Positions 1-12,254 of a stretch of 64,000 nt of DNA are shown in pieces (within the stretch, counting starts at the first letter, position 1; every line of letters starts with the position of its first letter). Under the pieces are notes generated by a model. That model was not told the DNA's origin. It searched no databases and saw only the letters and a program-made list of their open reading frames with translations. A program made the translations under genes and the position numbers. Source of the stretch: Acholoe squamosa. Taxonomy: Eukaryota > Annelida > Polychaeta > Phyllodocida > Polynoidae. The stretch is taken from assembly GCA_949317995.1 (NCBI GenBank), contig OX439040.1:22067830-22131829 (forward strand), read 5' to 3'.

Positions 1-204
1 TTTCTTATTTCAATATTTTCAAACATAAACTAGTGAGGGCTAGAAGGTGTCCTCTAATGGGGTGATTACCTGTGGTATAAGTATCCCTCAGTCTGGTCTG
101 TGTTTACCTGTATGGAGAGACCAGTACCTGGAGGTCAGTTAGATTATTACTCCTGGCTGGGTATAAACCTTTTAATGGCCTGATATACCTAAGGGCTTCA
201 AGAT

Positions 205-417
205 CAGCCGTTCATATGCTGCACTAACACAAGGCTGGCGAGTATCTCATCAACATGGCATTGAGCCAACCCTTTGAGAATGTATCAACCGGAAAGTGTC
301 AAAATGATGCATGAATGCAGCAGTGAAGGGTGGTTTCCTAGAGCTGCACTGACGCATCAAGATGGTGAAAGGACCTTTTATGCATTCAAACAATTTGTAG
401 TCTTTAGAGGGTTAATG
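205..417. repeat. Degraded foldback MITE copy
   Basis: The words GATGCATGAATGCAGCA, GCTGCACTGACGCATCA and a terminal AGAGGGTTAA match the window's commonest repeat family (best copy 59657-59914). The 5' end is decayed. Confidence 0.55.
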
Positions 418-999
418 AACACAAGCCAAATGCTTTCAGCCCCTGCTCGTACTAATCCTCAACCATCTCTTTCAAAGTTGACCACCTCAAACTGTGTACA
501 CCTTGTTCCAAAATAGAAGGCGGGTTAAAGGTTTTTAAGACTAAGCAATATTTAACATTTGGTAACTTTGACCTTTCTGAAATGCATATGTGACTACAAA
601 CTATCTGAAATGCATACACGTGAGGATGAATACAGTAACATGTGAAAGCTGTGCACATGAATATGTGTATGCACAATCAACATCAGGACCTATTTTCATG
701 TTATATAAGGTTCTGAAGACATAGGGTCTAGAGATTTCCTGACATGGGTCTGGAGATTTCCTGAGCTGGCTTCAATGCGCCAAATTCTAATTGCCAATGA
801 AATAGAAAACTGCTCCAAGCAATCTCTAATGACATAGATAAACAGGTAATACCACGTCCATTACAGCATCTTACAGCTCCTTAATTGCCAATAGATCGAC
901 ACTTTAGTCCCATAAGCTCTAATTGTGAAAACACCTTCTTCAAACTTAACTGATTTTGGCATATGGCCAATTCAACAAATATTCATGATCAGGTGGTGT

Positions 1000-1224
1000 T
1001 CAACCCTTTAAGGACCACATGATACCTTCAATGCCCATGTTCCTTGATGCACCAATGAAGTGCTAAAGATCATGCTGATCTGCTCTACATGGCGCATCAT
1101 GCCGACCCATATAGGGTCAGCATGATGCTTGGATGCAGCACTGGCAAGTAACTTGGCAGTGCTGCATCCATGCATCAGAATGACTAAGGGGCATGATACA
1201 TTAATGCAGCCTTAAAGGGTTATT
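1000..1224. repeat. Foldback MITE, near full length
   Basis: The ends CAACCCTTTAAGGACC and CCTTAAAGGGTTAT are inverted repeats. The centre holds a palindromic block (GCCGACCCATATAGGGTC), and flanking stem arms carry GGATGCAGCACTGGCAAGT paired with TTGGCAGTGCTGCATCC. This tripartite palindrome defines the family. It has no coding capacity. Confidence 0.8.
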
Positions 1225-2376
1225 AATATTGGCAGTGTGCCAACAGGGACTGTGTGTTACTATTTAGAATCAGGCAGGTAGGAGTGTAATTTATTCTCAC
1301 CTGGGTAAACAAAGCACACCTGTTTCAATGAGATTCCTGATTCCATTTTACACACAAATCACTCCCCAAAGCAAATAGATTTTATACACAGGATGCAATC
1401 AAATGGTAATGGTGCAGAATTTAGATAGAATGTGATTACAATCTCTGAGGGTTAAGTCAAGTTAAATGGTAGCTGTACTTCTGGGAGTTGGGGGGAAATC
1501 AATGTACCAAGATAAACAGGGGGTACTGGAATGCAGTAGGTCTTATCGCTAAACTAAAGTGACTGATGCAGGGATGCTCAGTCACTTTAGGAGGGGAGGC
1601 ATTGACTCTTTAAGGGTGGCAAAGGCCCAGGGCAAATGGCTTTCATATATTAAGCCTTTGGTAGCATCATGAAAATAAATTGAACAAGAACCCCTGAATG
1701 TGTGCTTCCAATAACGGTCTGAAAACAGGGTCGAGCACACCTGTATATAAAATACAATGTACTCATTTTCCGTTTTGACTAAAATAATAATATACCCTTT
1801 ATACCCTAATATACCGGTACTTTAGAAGTTACCAAAATGTTGGGAATGACAATGTCCATGGAATAAGGAATAGTAATGTTGAGCTAGGAAGGCTCAGCTT
1901 ATCGGGAAAACTGAACGATGAGGCTTACTCATTCAGCAGGAGAAATGTCGATGTCAACTTTAAAAGGGATCCTGAGAGTCGTATAGTCTTGGTAGAGTTC
2001 AGTTAAAACAGGACCTGTCCCATAACTGGTTCTGAGGTACTACAAAGCCTGTGCTGCCATCTGGAGTGTACAGTCGTAACTACATCGCAGCATGCCTAGC
2101 TTTCTATTTCTACCTTTGCAATTTAAAAGACTTGAACGGTATGCATGTGCTTTCTCTCAAATTGATAAGGATCATGAAGCACCTGGAAGCAAGAGTTTCA
2201 TCAATCCTCATATATCAAACATGTAAAGTATGTTTATGGAAAGAATGAAACAACAAACGAAAGAGTGTACTATTAAGTTAAAAAGTTATCCCCTATACCT
2301 TTAAAGTGCACAAAATTTAATTGGATCTGGAAATCCTATCCAGTAGGTGACAAGTGTAAAAGTTCTGTATATATAC
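1225..2376. other. No gene or clear repeat recognised
   Basis: AT-rich DNA with many stops in all frames; nothing identifiable on either strand. Confidence 0.5.
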
Positions 2377-2490
2377 CAGGGGTGGTCTGTGGTCCAGTGG
2401 TCAGTGTCGGTGACCAGTGGTCACCCAGACCTGACCCTACTGACCTTAAGGTCATCACCATGGAGACCAAAAACACCACCAACACCCCTG
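2377..2490. repeat. Short CAGGGGTG-ended repeat with nuclear-receptor-like half-sites
   Basis: The ends CAGGGGTGGT and the reverse complement CAGGGGTGTT form short inverted repeats of hAT style, without a clear target-site duplication. Inside is a dense set of GGTCA/TGACC words, including GGTGACC and GGTCACC separated by 3 bp (2409-2425) and the perfect palindrome TGACCTTAAGGTCA (2441-2454). Either a degenerate MITE with repeated words or a receptor-binding cluster fits. Confidence 0.4.
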
Positions 2491-4140
2491 GATGCTGAGC
2501 ACTATTTTTCTTTGTGATTTATTTGTTTTCTTTGGCTCCTGCTCAAATCGTTTGTGGTTTCTTTGTTTATTGTGAACAGAATGGAATATATTGAAATTGA
2601 AGGTTAGGGTGACAGAAGGTGTAAAAGGAGGTGGTCTATTTTTTCTTGAGACGTTTTAGTTTTCCTATTTCCTTTCTTTGCCCAACACGACCCTTTTCTG
2701 TTGCTTCTTAGAAGGCATATGCCGCCGGTATGCACACTAATACATGTACTAAATCCCTATACCATCCTCAATTTCCTACTCCACATTGGCTTCTTTCTAT
2801 TATCTAAATACCCTAGCCTTATTTATAATAGGTTAACATGGGCCAGTATCTACTATGTCTCACTTTACCAAACACTGGTCAGCATTTGTCAAATTACATA
2901 CATTTTACCAGTTGCTCTATAGTTTAGCACTGTAGACAGTATCTGGCAGAGTGCAAGCATTTACCAGTTCACCAGTTGACTTGTACCCTGCACGTGACAT
3001 GCTCCCACACTGGGTGGTCTTCATGCTTCAGGTGAAGTGTGGGTAACCTCACCCAGGTGGCAGCACAGCGGGGTCAGGGAGACCCAGGGAGACGCAGCAG
3101 GCACCTGGAGGCACATTCAGGAACCAAGCCCAATGATTCCTAGTGAAATTTGTCTTTTCTAATTTTCTTTTATTTATGTACATATGTTTATGTATCAGAT
3201 TATGCCACTCTGAAGATGTGGTTTTTGGGAAGCTGCAATCTGGAAAAGCTTTACACAAAAAGAAACTACCATTTGTAAAGTGGGGACCTTTCACAATTAG
3301 CACTAAAACAATAGCTAATTAAATGAGTTTGGAGACTTCCTACACTATCAATCCTTCTCTCACCTCAGTATACCCACAATTTATCACAGCCTGAAATGCG
3401 TGCGAATCTAATCAGCTAATCCAATTACTTTCCACCTGCAGGGACTGCTTTGATCTGTGATAGAATTACCGTTGGCAAATTGCTGTAGTTGGGCAGCCAT
3501 ATCAGCTCTTCGCTATCTCACCCCCCCCCCCACCCAAAAAGAAATCAAAGCCTGGTGTCTGCTATTTAGGGGCCTAACGTTCGAAGAGCCTATTACTAAA
3601 ATTAGCTACATTATAACTAAGCAAGTACCAACAAAATAAAGCGGTCTACTTAGAAAAGTTGACAAGGGTAAAGTAAAAAGGAAAAAGTTCACAATCCGTG
3701 TTTTTTTCAGTAGGCTGAGATTCAAGACAAGTATGGGATATTCCCCATTATGGTCCCTGGCAAAAATAGGTGTCACCACTGAAGGACAAGCACGCTTAGA
3801 ACTGTCCAATAAACCTCTCAAAATTCCAGCAGTCCATCGTCCATGTTCTACACTACATTGACACCACCTGTCAAAGATCATCTGCCACTAAGGAATGCTG
3901 CCCCCCTCCCCCCACCGTGTTCCTCTTTCTCATATCAGGTCGATAAGGGATGGGAGGGTTGTTAGTGGGGTGGGGTTATTTTAGAAAGAAAAAGTTGCAA
4001 AGTCAGTAACATCATTTCTCACCTAACTTTCTCAACGTCATGATCATCATGAAAAATAAAGCAGGTCTTGTCCCAAACAATGTTTAGTTCTTGGTTCTAG
4101 CCAACCCCTGATGACCAATGCTTTAACTCCCATGTCCCCT
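2491..4140. other. No gene recognised; short C-tract
   Basis: Contains a poly-C run near 3520-3532. Short frames at 3049-3303 and 3606-3881 lack protein-like composition. Otherwise unique AT-rich sequence. Confidence 0.5.
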
Positions 4141-4146
4141 CTGGGC

Positions 4147-4220
4147 ACGTCACATGGACTGTCGTCGATGTGACGTGACGTGGCGTTGCCATGGTAACGG
4201 ACATGCGTGACGACACGTCA
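4147..4220. promoter_or_regulatory. RFX X-box flanked by CRE half-sites
   Basis: GTTGCCATGGTAAC at 4185-4198 is a perfect 14-bp palindrome matching the RFX-factor X-box consensus. Within 40 bp on either side lie overlapping TGACGT words at 4171-4181, ACGTCA at 4147, and TGACG and CGTCA at 4208-4220; these are half-sites for CREB/ATF-type factors. The block is CpG-rich inside AT-rich DNA. A possible first-exon donor (GACAG before GTAGAC) lies about 70 bp downstream at about 4288. X-boxes mark promoters of ciliary genes in animals; that this one is active, and for which gene, is inference. Confidence 0.5.
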
Positions 4221-4299
4221 GTGGCCTCCATGTCAGGACTAAGCCGTGTAGAACAAGGCTGACATTCGGTGTGGGATTCTCAGACAGGTAGACTTTGTC

Positions 4300-5390
4300 T
4301 AAATCTTAAGTTGGTCATAATCCGTTTCAGTCCTGTTGCCTTGTCATAAAACTTTGACAAATTGACAATATAGCTTCCCCTACCATTCCTTTCAACAAAC
4401 AACTAGCAAATGTAACACTGTAACAATTCGTACTGCCTTAGGGATATGGAATTCAGAGGGGGGGATTACATTTTTTTACCCTTTTAGGGGATTATCATTG
4501 TTCAAAAGTGGCATGCCATGATGTGTCTTTAAATTCAAATCAAGGAAAGGCACTGAGCACTTAGGTTTAATATGACAAGAAATTGCAGTTTTAGCCATCT
4601 GCTCAGAGCAGCTCAGAAATTCCTGAGGGTGGGAGGTTGGGGTATATACATGGGGTCAGTGTCCATCATCCGTTAACTGCTCACCCCTGACCTGTGGTCA
4701 TAAAGTGTGTATCAGGTTCTACTGGTCCCCCACAATCAGCTTAGTGGGAGGGGGTCTTTATCTGATAATCTGGTGAGGGGGATAGGTTCTTTATGGTGTG
4801 GGGAGATATAAAAGCATAGCAAAGGTTTCATATCTGAAGTCTGAATGTTTACACCATGTAGGTCATGTTTACATCATATAAAACATATAAATTTATAATT
4901 TGCAAGACATGTTTACATCACATAGGAATAGGCTGGTTTTGCTTGTACAAACTTTGCGCACTGCTCAGTGTAACGTGGACTAAATTCTTTGTGTGATGTT
5001 TCAAACCAGTCTACTTTGTGAATTATTGAATAATTCTGTAGCTTATGTTACATGTATTGTGGAATATTTCAAAGATTGGAGTAGAATAAGAAACACCCTG
5101 AACTTTGGAGTCATCTTATTTGTGTCACCATAGATATTGTGGACACTTTGGGGGTGATTAGGGTTTTTGTCTTTAGCTTGCTTTCTTCCTCGACCCCCAC
5201 CAAAATCGTCGTGGAACACATTCCACTAGAGTGTACTTATTTCTAACACACTAGATTGAATTATGGCTTTGTACTGCAGGTGGTTAGCTAAGTAAAATAA
5301 AAAGGTCAGGTAAAAACTAGACATGTTTTGTTTTTTAAATGTCTCTCTTTAAATAATAACATCAGACACATGTGATACACTACCATGAAC
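4300..5390. other. No gene or repeat recognised
   Basis: AT-rich sequence downstream of the X-box block; no convincing exon was found. Confidence 0.5.
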
Positions 5391-5394
5391 CTGA

Positions 5395-5592
5395 AAGGTT
5401 TGACACATTCAAGATTACTCATTCAGGGGACACAAGTCACTTGGTAGTCATGATGCATGGATGCAGCACCGATATGCTGGGGTGCATTCAGACTTCACGC
5501 TGATCCTAGTTGATACACTCTTAAATAGTCGGCATGACACACCAATACCAAATTGGTGCCATGTCATGCAACCTCCAAAGGAATTAAAAGCC
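5395..5592. repeat. Degraded foldback MITE copy
   Basis: Carries the family words CATGATGCATGGATGCAGCA and GTCGGCATGACACACCAAT; both termini have decayed. Confidence 0.5.
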
Positions 5593-5599
5593 TCTGGTT

Positions 5600-7180
5600 C
5601 ACATTCATATATAAGTATAGTTCTGTGTATAATACATTAGGCACTGACGAAGAAACGAATGTTGCCTTCTTTAGTTGTTGTGCCTTGAGGTATGTCACAC
5701 AAGTGACCTAAAAAGTGTTAACTAGTGATCTTTATTCAGAATTGAAATGTTAAACAACTCTCCAACCCCAGGGTTTCATGCATATTTTTTGTACATGTTT
5801 CTGTTTTTACTTATTGGTTCCATAAACAGGGCATAAAACAAGCAACCGTGAGAATCAAAAACTGCGATCTCATACATACAAAAGATAATCAGAACTCACA
5901 CCAGAGCTAATGATACAATGTAGGTGAACAATGCATACATACCACTCACAATCCATGGACGATTACACTTCTACGGTTGCTGTAGTCAACCTAGACTACA
6001 GACCTTTAAGTGATGCCTCTGCTGTCATGTCCCAGCTTCTAACTTTATAGAAATGAAGACGAAGTGTTCACTATCATGCCCTCATGTTACCACACACAAC
6101 AACTCCGGTCCTGCTCTCTGTATACCCTTGGTGGAGTTTTGAGGCTTATCCCGAGTTTCTGCTCCACATGTTTGTGCATGTGGTACAAATTGAGCTTCAC
6201 TTCTCCAGCTCCTGAGCGTTTCATCAGACCATATACGATACTCACGAGTGAATCGTCACCGACACCATCTCTGTCTCAACAAGTAGGGTCTTTGAGCTGC
6301 TCCTTTACAACTGTGGCTGAGTTGACCTAGTGAGTATGAACTGCTCACATACATACAAGCTCAAACACGAGCAGCTCACTGCATGTAACCTTGCTAATGT
6401 AGAGAGCAGCTCGGGGTTTTATCCTTGCCCTGAAGGTCTTATTGTTGCACCTTGGTATTTCCTGTTGTTAGGTTGTACCACAAATAGACGTTATGGCTCA
6501 GGGTGTTGGTAGCAATACGATAAGGCACCAGACACACCGGACGACCCAGAGTAACAGTTAACGGAGACACAATTGTTACTGTTACCCTCCTACACTATGG
6601 GGAACCAAGCTTACTTTTAGTAGATTCAGATTGACCGAAAACTTTTTCCTGGACATAGGCTAAATTGGCTTGCATAAGCCAAGACGCAGGCCACTTTGGC
6701 CTACTTTGAGAAAGGGGTTTCCCTCTCTCGCAAGCCAAATGGATATTGACATCTTGAGGTAACTTGTAACTGTAGTTGTAACTTGTTTCATACTATACAA
6801 ATACTTCATAGAAATGGGACAATGTATGAATATAACTTACAATAAACTTTTTTTTTAAAAAAAGGAACCCTATCTTCAGTTCTGATTGGCAGATCTGAAA
6901 ACTTACAATCAGAAAACAGAGACATCATAACATGTCATCATGTGTTCATAGGTTATTGATGCATTTACAACCAACATTTGAAATACCATGGTTCATCACG
7001 ATACATGTACATGTACTTGGAAGTTTGGCACCCCATAACCATGATTCCCGCGCTGAGTGCATGGTAAATGTACACTGGGTGGTAGAGGTCGGGTGAGCAG
7101 GGGCAGGGACCTGTATCAGTGTTTACACCCTGTGTGCCACCAGGGGGCTCTGATCCCCTATAATATATGCCTACAGGAGG
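5600..7180. other. No gene or clear repeat recognised
   Basis: Two abutting short plus-strand frames (6064-6330 and 6330-6512) have unremarkable composition and no splice framing. Confidence 0.5.
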
Positions 7181-7181
7181 C

Positions 7182-7407
7182 TTAACCCTTTAGGGACCGC
7201 ATTCTACATTACAATCAGTTATTGCCATGATGCATAAATCATGCACTCTCGGCTGGTTGCCATGCATCATGCGGTTCCGATTGGGGGCGATTGAATCCTG
7301 AATGGGTTGGCATGATGCATGTGGCGAGTAGACTCACCAGCATTGACGTGTCATGACGAGAAAGGAACATGGGTTTGGATGCTGAGGTAGGCCCTTAAAG
7401 GATTAAT
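7182..7407. repeat. Foldback MITE with TTAA at both ends
   Basis: Bounded by TTAACCCTTTAGGGACC and GGCCCTTAAAGGATTAA. The interior has ATGATGCAT words and CGAGTAGACTCACCAGC stem sequence typical of the family. Confidence 0.75.
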
Positions 7408-7887
7408 GTATATAGCAAAAGATAAGAAAGGCTTATCTTGGCTCCCTTTGATGAACACCTCTAGAGTCAATCAGTGCACACATAAATCTTATGGCTCTCC
7501 CTTTCCCTATGTCCCCTCCCAACATTCAATGAATCCTACTTGTAGAGTAAAAGACCCAATAAGCGGACAGGTAATAGTTATCTATCAATAGCTCTATAAA
7601 TAGAAAGCTGATCTAACCCATGCTTGTATATAAGGTGTACACAATACCTATGTAACACATGGTAAAGATCGCATATGTTTTACTATGTGTAATTTAAGCT
7701 TATAAGTGGGTTGATAGGGCACCTATAATAGCCGGACAGGGGGCCCTAATAGCGGACAGTAGACTTGCCCAGTGAATAGCATGCAAGTAATGCACTATTA
7801 TGCATTTATTTTTTCATGTAAGACATAAATACACGATGGATTGTAACAATGGTATATTATTCCCAGACATCTCTTATATTAAATAGG

Positions 7888-9566
7888 TTAAGGCCTAAAA
7901 AAAAGCTTGTGTTTCTGGTTGCCCTACCTAATTTGAGAAATTCACCCTACCGAGAGATTTTTTCTCATATTTGAACTTTTTTTCTTTTTTTTTTTTAAAG
8001 TCCACACGCGATTTTGATCTGTACTTTAATAGGTCGATCTTACAATGAGCATCTAAATATGATTGAGCTAAAATAAAGGAAAATGGAAGTTCAAAGCATA
8101 TGAAAGTCATTTCACAATCTAAAGTACCCAATAGCAGCGTCTGATCAATTGTACAAACTAGGCCTATTAGAGTGCTTCCAGAATAACCCCTAACCAGAAT
8201 TCATCGACAATCATCAATCATCGCATTGTTCTTTGTTAAAGATTGGGATTATGCTACACTCTGTATTCTGCAATGGTAACAATGCCTTACTGAATACTGC
8301 TTGTACACTTGGTATGAACTTTGGCATATAAACAATGGCTCAAATGTCAAGGTGGGGCTTCGGCCATTTTAATCTGAATAATTGGATTCCAGGCTTTCAC
8401 AGCCAAGCTGCAGGTCCCTCACAGAAAAAAAAATATTTATTTTTCAGCTTTATATCTTGTTGATCCCATTGGCCGTCGCCAAGAAAATAGAAAAGAATTG
8501 TTGAAAATACCAAAAATCTCACTGTCAGATCCATAATCTAAGTACCGTAAATTTCCTTGTATAAGCCGCACCCTCGTATGAGCCACCCCCTAAGTTTGTG
8601 GGGGAAAAATTGAAGATGGTACAACATTTGTCCTTATGAATGGATCTTCAAAATTCAAAAAGCTATGGGAACCTAGGGGGCTCCATATCCCTCTATGGTG
8701 CTGGAACGATTGGGAAAATATAGGGAACATGTCATACCTTACCCCTGCCCCCACCCTTGCTCTATCCTCGTGGGTTGGATTCTGGTACTAGCTGCGGCTT
8801 ATACAAGAGAATTTACGGTAATTCTATGTAAATGGCCTATAGCAGGGATGCCACTCACTGATCCTCAAAAATTCGGAAAACCTCCTAATTTTCTTAATTT
8901 ACTATAGAAAATACCTATAGGAATGAAAATAAAAAATTCGGAATTCCTAAAAAGTTAGGAAAAGTGGCATCTCTGCTATAGGAATGCTCCAAACAAAGGC
9001 TGTGGCTTAAGGATGGGTATCTAACGCATTAGAACAGCACTCTAAACTTTTTATTTGTATGCCCAACTTATGGCTTATAGTTTCTTCCACTCATGTAGTG
9101 GATTATAATTATGCAGGTGTGGCCTTCAAGCAAGAATTTAGAGTAGTTATTCCTCCTCGACCAGATCTCTGTTAGGATGGAGTGTAAGGTGTCAAGATTT
9201 TATATATACACAGTGCCACGCTCCGTTGGCATTTCACATGAGAATCATCAACTTGTCGATTGTACACAGGGCCCCAAACATAAGCCACAGCTTTAACTGG
9301 AAACCCAAGCCCATGCCCTCTAGGATGCCCCTGAACCCAGGGTGCACCTTATATACGGAATTTAAATTCTATTAGACAGCTTACAATCAACCCCCAGGTT
9401 TGCCCTAGAGACTTATATGAAAGTAATGCTTTGCCTCAAATGTGACAATGCCTTACTGAAAAATAAAAATAATAAAAAAAAGAAAGTTTTACCCCCCTCC
9501 CAACCTAGGTTTTTTTGGAGCCCCAACCAGAAACACAACATTTTTTTTTTTTTTTGGTCTAAGGCA
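7888..9566. repeat. Possible composite element bounded by inverted A/T-rich termini
   Basis: AAGGCCTAAAAAAAAGCTTG with TGTTTCTGGTTGCCC at the left recurs inverted at 9515-9566, where the reverse complement reads GCCTTAGACC, a run of A, then GTTGTGTTTCTGGTTGG. The termini also resemble those of the elements at 14790 and 36936. The 1.6-kb interior contains a separate CCGTAA-ended MITE and no transposase ORF. It could be one large element or two unrelated end fragments. Confidence 0.35.
8543..8820. mobile_element. CCGTAA-ended TIR MITE
   Basis: The left end TACCGTAAATTTCCTTGTAT followed by AAGCCGCA pairs with the right end (reverse complement TACCGTAAATTCTCTTGTAT then AAGCCGCA), about 28 bp with two mismatches. 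The outermost TA on each side fits a TA target duplication as in Tc1/mariner-type insertions. 278 bp, no coding capacity. Confidence 0.8.
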
Positions 9567-10365
9567 TATAAACTTGAAAGTTCACTATTTGCCATGAGGA
9601 TAACGACATCCATGCAACTTCTTTCAATTACCATGTAAATGCACATGATATTTATGTACAATTGCATTCGGATGATAGGCAAACCAGCTAACAGGAAGTA
9701 TATATCTGTTATAATATAACACATCATTACTGCTTATATTTACTATGGAATCCTAAAATAATGTGATCGGCCCTGTAGTATATTGTTCAGATGAACACAT
9801 TGTCATGGATTCAACTCAGATTCATTATTGGAAAATGCCTTTTTTGTCAATCAAAACGTGGTATAGAGCTTAGCTCTACGGCTAACAGCCACAACCTCAG
9901 ACATCCTCTCAGCCCTTCCCTTCTGATAACGATAATTCTTTTTCTATATCCTTCATTAAATATTTATTTGTAGCGCATATACATATCAATCATCTAATAT
10001 CATTACCTGCTCAATTTCTCATACTCTAGTCGGCGCCCTCTAGTCAACCTAATTCTTATTTTTCATCAAAGTTTCCGCTATTAGGGGCTGTCCGCTAATA
10101 GGACCCGTTACTCTAGACTTCATTCCTAAACCGGACCAGGATAATGTATTACATGTACAACCAAACATGTCATAGAGTTGATTTTCTCCCATGTCTAGTG
10201 TAATTTTTATTAATCAATTCATTGTCTATTGCTTATACTTATGTTTTATTTATTTGTGTATGTCACTAAACTATCATACCGCGAGGGTGGGCCGCTTGTG
10301 TGCCTTATATACCAGATAGTTGATCAGAAAACATTGGGGATGAGCCTTATACGGGCACTAGACCC
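9567..10365. other. No gene recognised
   Basis: AT-rich. Holds a GCTATTAGGGGCTGTCCGCT word near 10076 that recurs inverted around 7735-7760 (CCTAATAGCGGACAG), probably decayed repeat ends. Confidence 0.4.
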
Positions 10366-10520
10366 CTAAAATCGACATGGCGACATGGGCATTTTTGAGC
10401 TTAGTGACATGGGACATTGGCACTTTCTTAAAATTGACATGGGGAAATGAACTTCTCTTAAAATCGACACAATGACATGATCATTTCTTAAAATCGACAT
10501 GGGACATTGGGGACCCCCCA
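10366..10520. repeat. Imperfect 30-bp tandem repeat, about 5 units
   Basis: The word TTAAAATCGACATGGG or close variants recurs with 30-bp spacing at 10428, 10458 and 10488, with two more diverged units to the left. Because 30 is a multiple of three, the minus strand shows a short periodic frame (PMSILRK); this is a by-product, not a gene. Confidence 0.75.
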
Positions 10521-10529
10521 TCAAGGGCC

Positions 10530-12120
10530 CCCTTATAGGCAGATATTCTACATTAAATACATGTAGAACTAAATAGGCCCCAATCAAGTGTCAGGTGCGC
10601 CTCATAGGATTCCACCTTGCAAGTTGTACGCCTTCTTGCCGCTACCCATTTCCTAGGCATGGACAAAGACAAGAGTCAAAAGCTCAAGAGTCACCCCAAC
10701 TGGGTTGATTCATAACGAATGGTTTTATGATGGGGATGGGGTTAATTAACGAACTGGGGCAACAGTCTGGTGAGGGTTAACGGCGCTAACAGGTTGGGTT
10801 GATGGGAAACAGGTTCCCACGTTCCCAGGGGGTCCCCTCCAAACCCTATAACCCACCCCCAAAACGTAGGTCTCTATATATCATATGACGGCATCATATG
10901 AACATCATCAAACACAATGAGTCAGTTCTCAGCATTGATACTGACCAGTATTGAATTAATGAACGCATTAGGGATGGGAAGGCGCCGGTATGACATATTC
11001 ATGCTATATTGCTCCTCAATATAGATGTTCTCTTATTGAACTTTTTTTTTCACTTATCCAGTCAGTGGTCATACGTTGAGACTGCTGATAAGATAGGTGT
11101 GAACTGTGAAGAGTCCATCTGGGGCTCCCTACCACTGGCCCCCATCTGCCCATTATTCTAATACAGGGTGGTTTTACTGAATAACCTTATCTTTCTTTTC
11201 CATTTTTACATAAAAATATCCTAGTTGTATTGCAATGTTTCAGTGATCTTTCTCTCTGATTTTCATAACTTGTTGTATAATTTCTATATATCTTTTGACA
11301 TTTACTATGATCCAGAGGTATAGAGCCCCACTCTCTCAGCCCACCCCACCCTCCCCTGTGGGGAGGGTCCAAAAACGACTGACCACTAACTGTATCCCCT
11401 AAAGAATTTAAATTTGATTAACGCCCCCCCTATAAATTGTCAGCTAGCCTCCAATCTTACAACGTGGATGTAAACTGTGACTCTTTCCAATACAGACTTA
11501 CCATTCTCTAACAACAAAGAGCAGGAAATAAAACGTTGTTTTTCTTTCATATTTTTGTCTATACTCCCTAGAAAGCAACATGATTTGATCCAGCAAATGC
11601 TTATTCAGTCGAAAGAGCAGGGATTCATATAAAAGAAGTAAATGAAACTCTGCTCAGCCTTGCTATGTGTTCTGTGCAGCACACTGCTGCCACCTTCTGT
11701 GTAAGAGGTACATGAAAGTGCCACTAGAGGACACCACAAGACCACAGTCTTGCCAGCGCTAAGAGTGACATCAAGTCCCTGGATATGACTATTCCATGAC
11801 CATTCATTATCGACTTCCCTTTACCTACGTTATAGGAAATCCCTCGATATCACACTACTATAATTTTAGTGATTCTTATTCTATTCTATTCATCACAGAG
11901 TCGCAGAGTGCAGGACAGGGTTTTCATCACAAAGACTACTACTACATCTTATCCTCAGTCAACATGTGTCAATATTCAACAATATATTGATCACGATAAC
12001 AAAATTCGGTTTAAAGCAACCGGCTGAATTACAGGAAAGTAAGTTTATGCACAAGTACAATCTGTAAAACCAAGAACAAACGCGTCAAAACCAATAAAAG
12101 TGGAAAATGTATTTCTCTTG
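10530..12120. other. No gene or clear repeat; presumed intron or flank of the 12.1-kb exon
   Basis: This lies downstream of the minus-strand exon. No second exon with matching phase and good splice sites was seen. Confidence 0.45.
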
Positions 12121-12126
12121 ACTCAC

Positions 12127-12254
12127 CAGTAGAGGATGTCGTTGGGGTCGTGGAACTCATAACGGACGGATTTACAGATGGTTTTTAATGCAGCTTCCCT
12201 GAGGTTGGACAAGGCTTCCATGCCATGGAGATGGGCGTAGATCATGTTAAGGTC
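12127..12254 (-). CDS. Internal exon of an unidentified protein-coding gene (minus strand)
   Basis: On the minus strand a T/C-rich tract ending in GTGTTTCAG precedes a 128-bp open segment, which is followed directly by a GTGAGT donor. It encodes 42 residues plus two bases (phase 0 in, phase 2 out), starting DLNMIYAHLHGMEAL and ending HDPNDILY. Third codon positions are strongly C-rich, unlike the AT-rich surroundings, which is a coding signature. The frame is open throughout but runs into intron on both sides, so the ATG-to-stop frame seen here is only an approximation of the true exon. The peptide looks helical and soluble, with no membrane segment or signal peptide. I do not recognise the family, and no partner exon was found within several kb on either side, implying long introns. 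The exon call is secure; the product is unknown. Confidence 0.85.
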
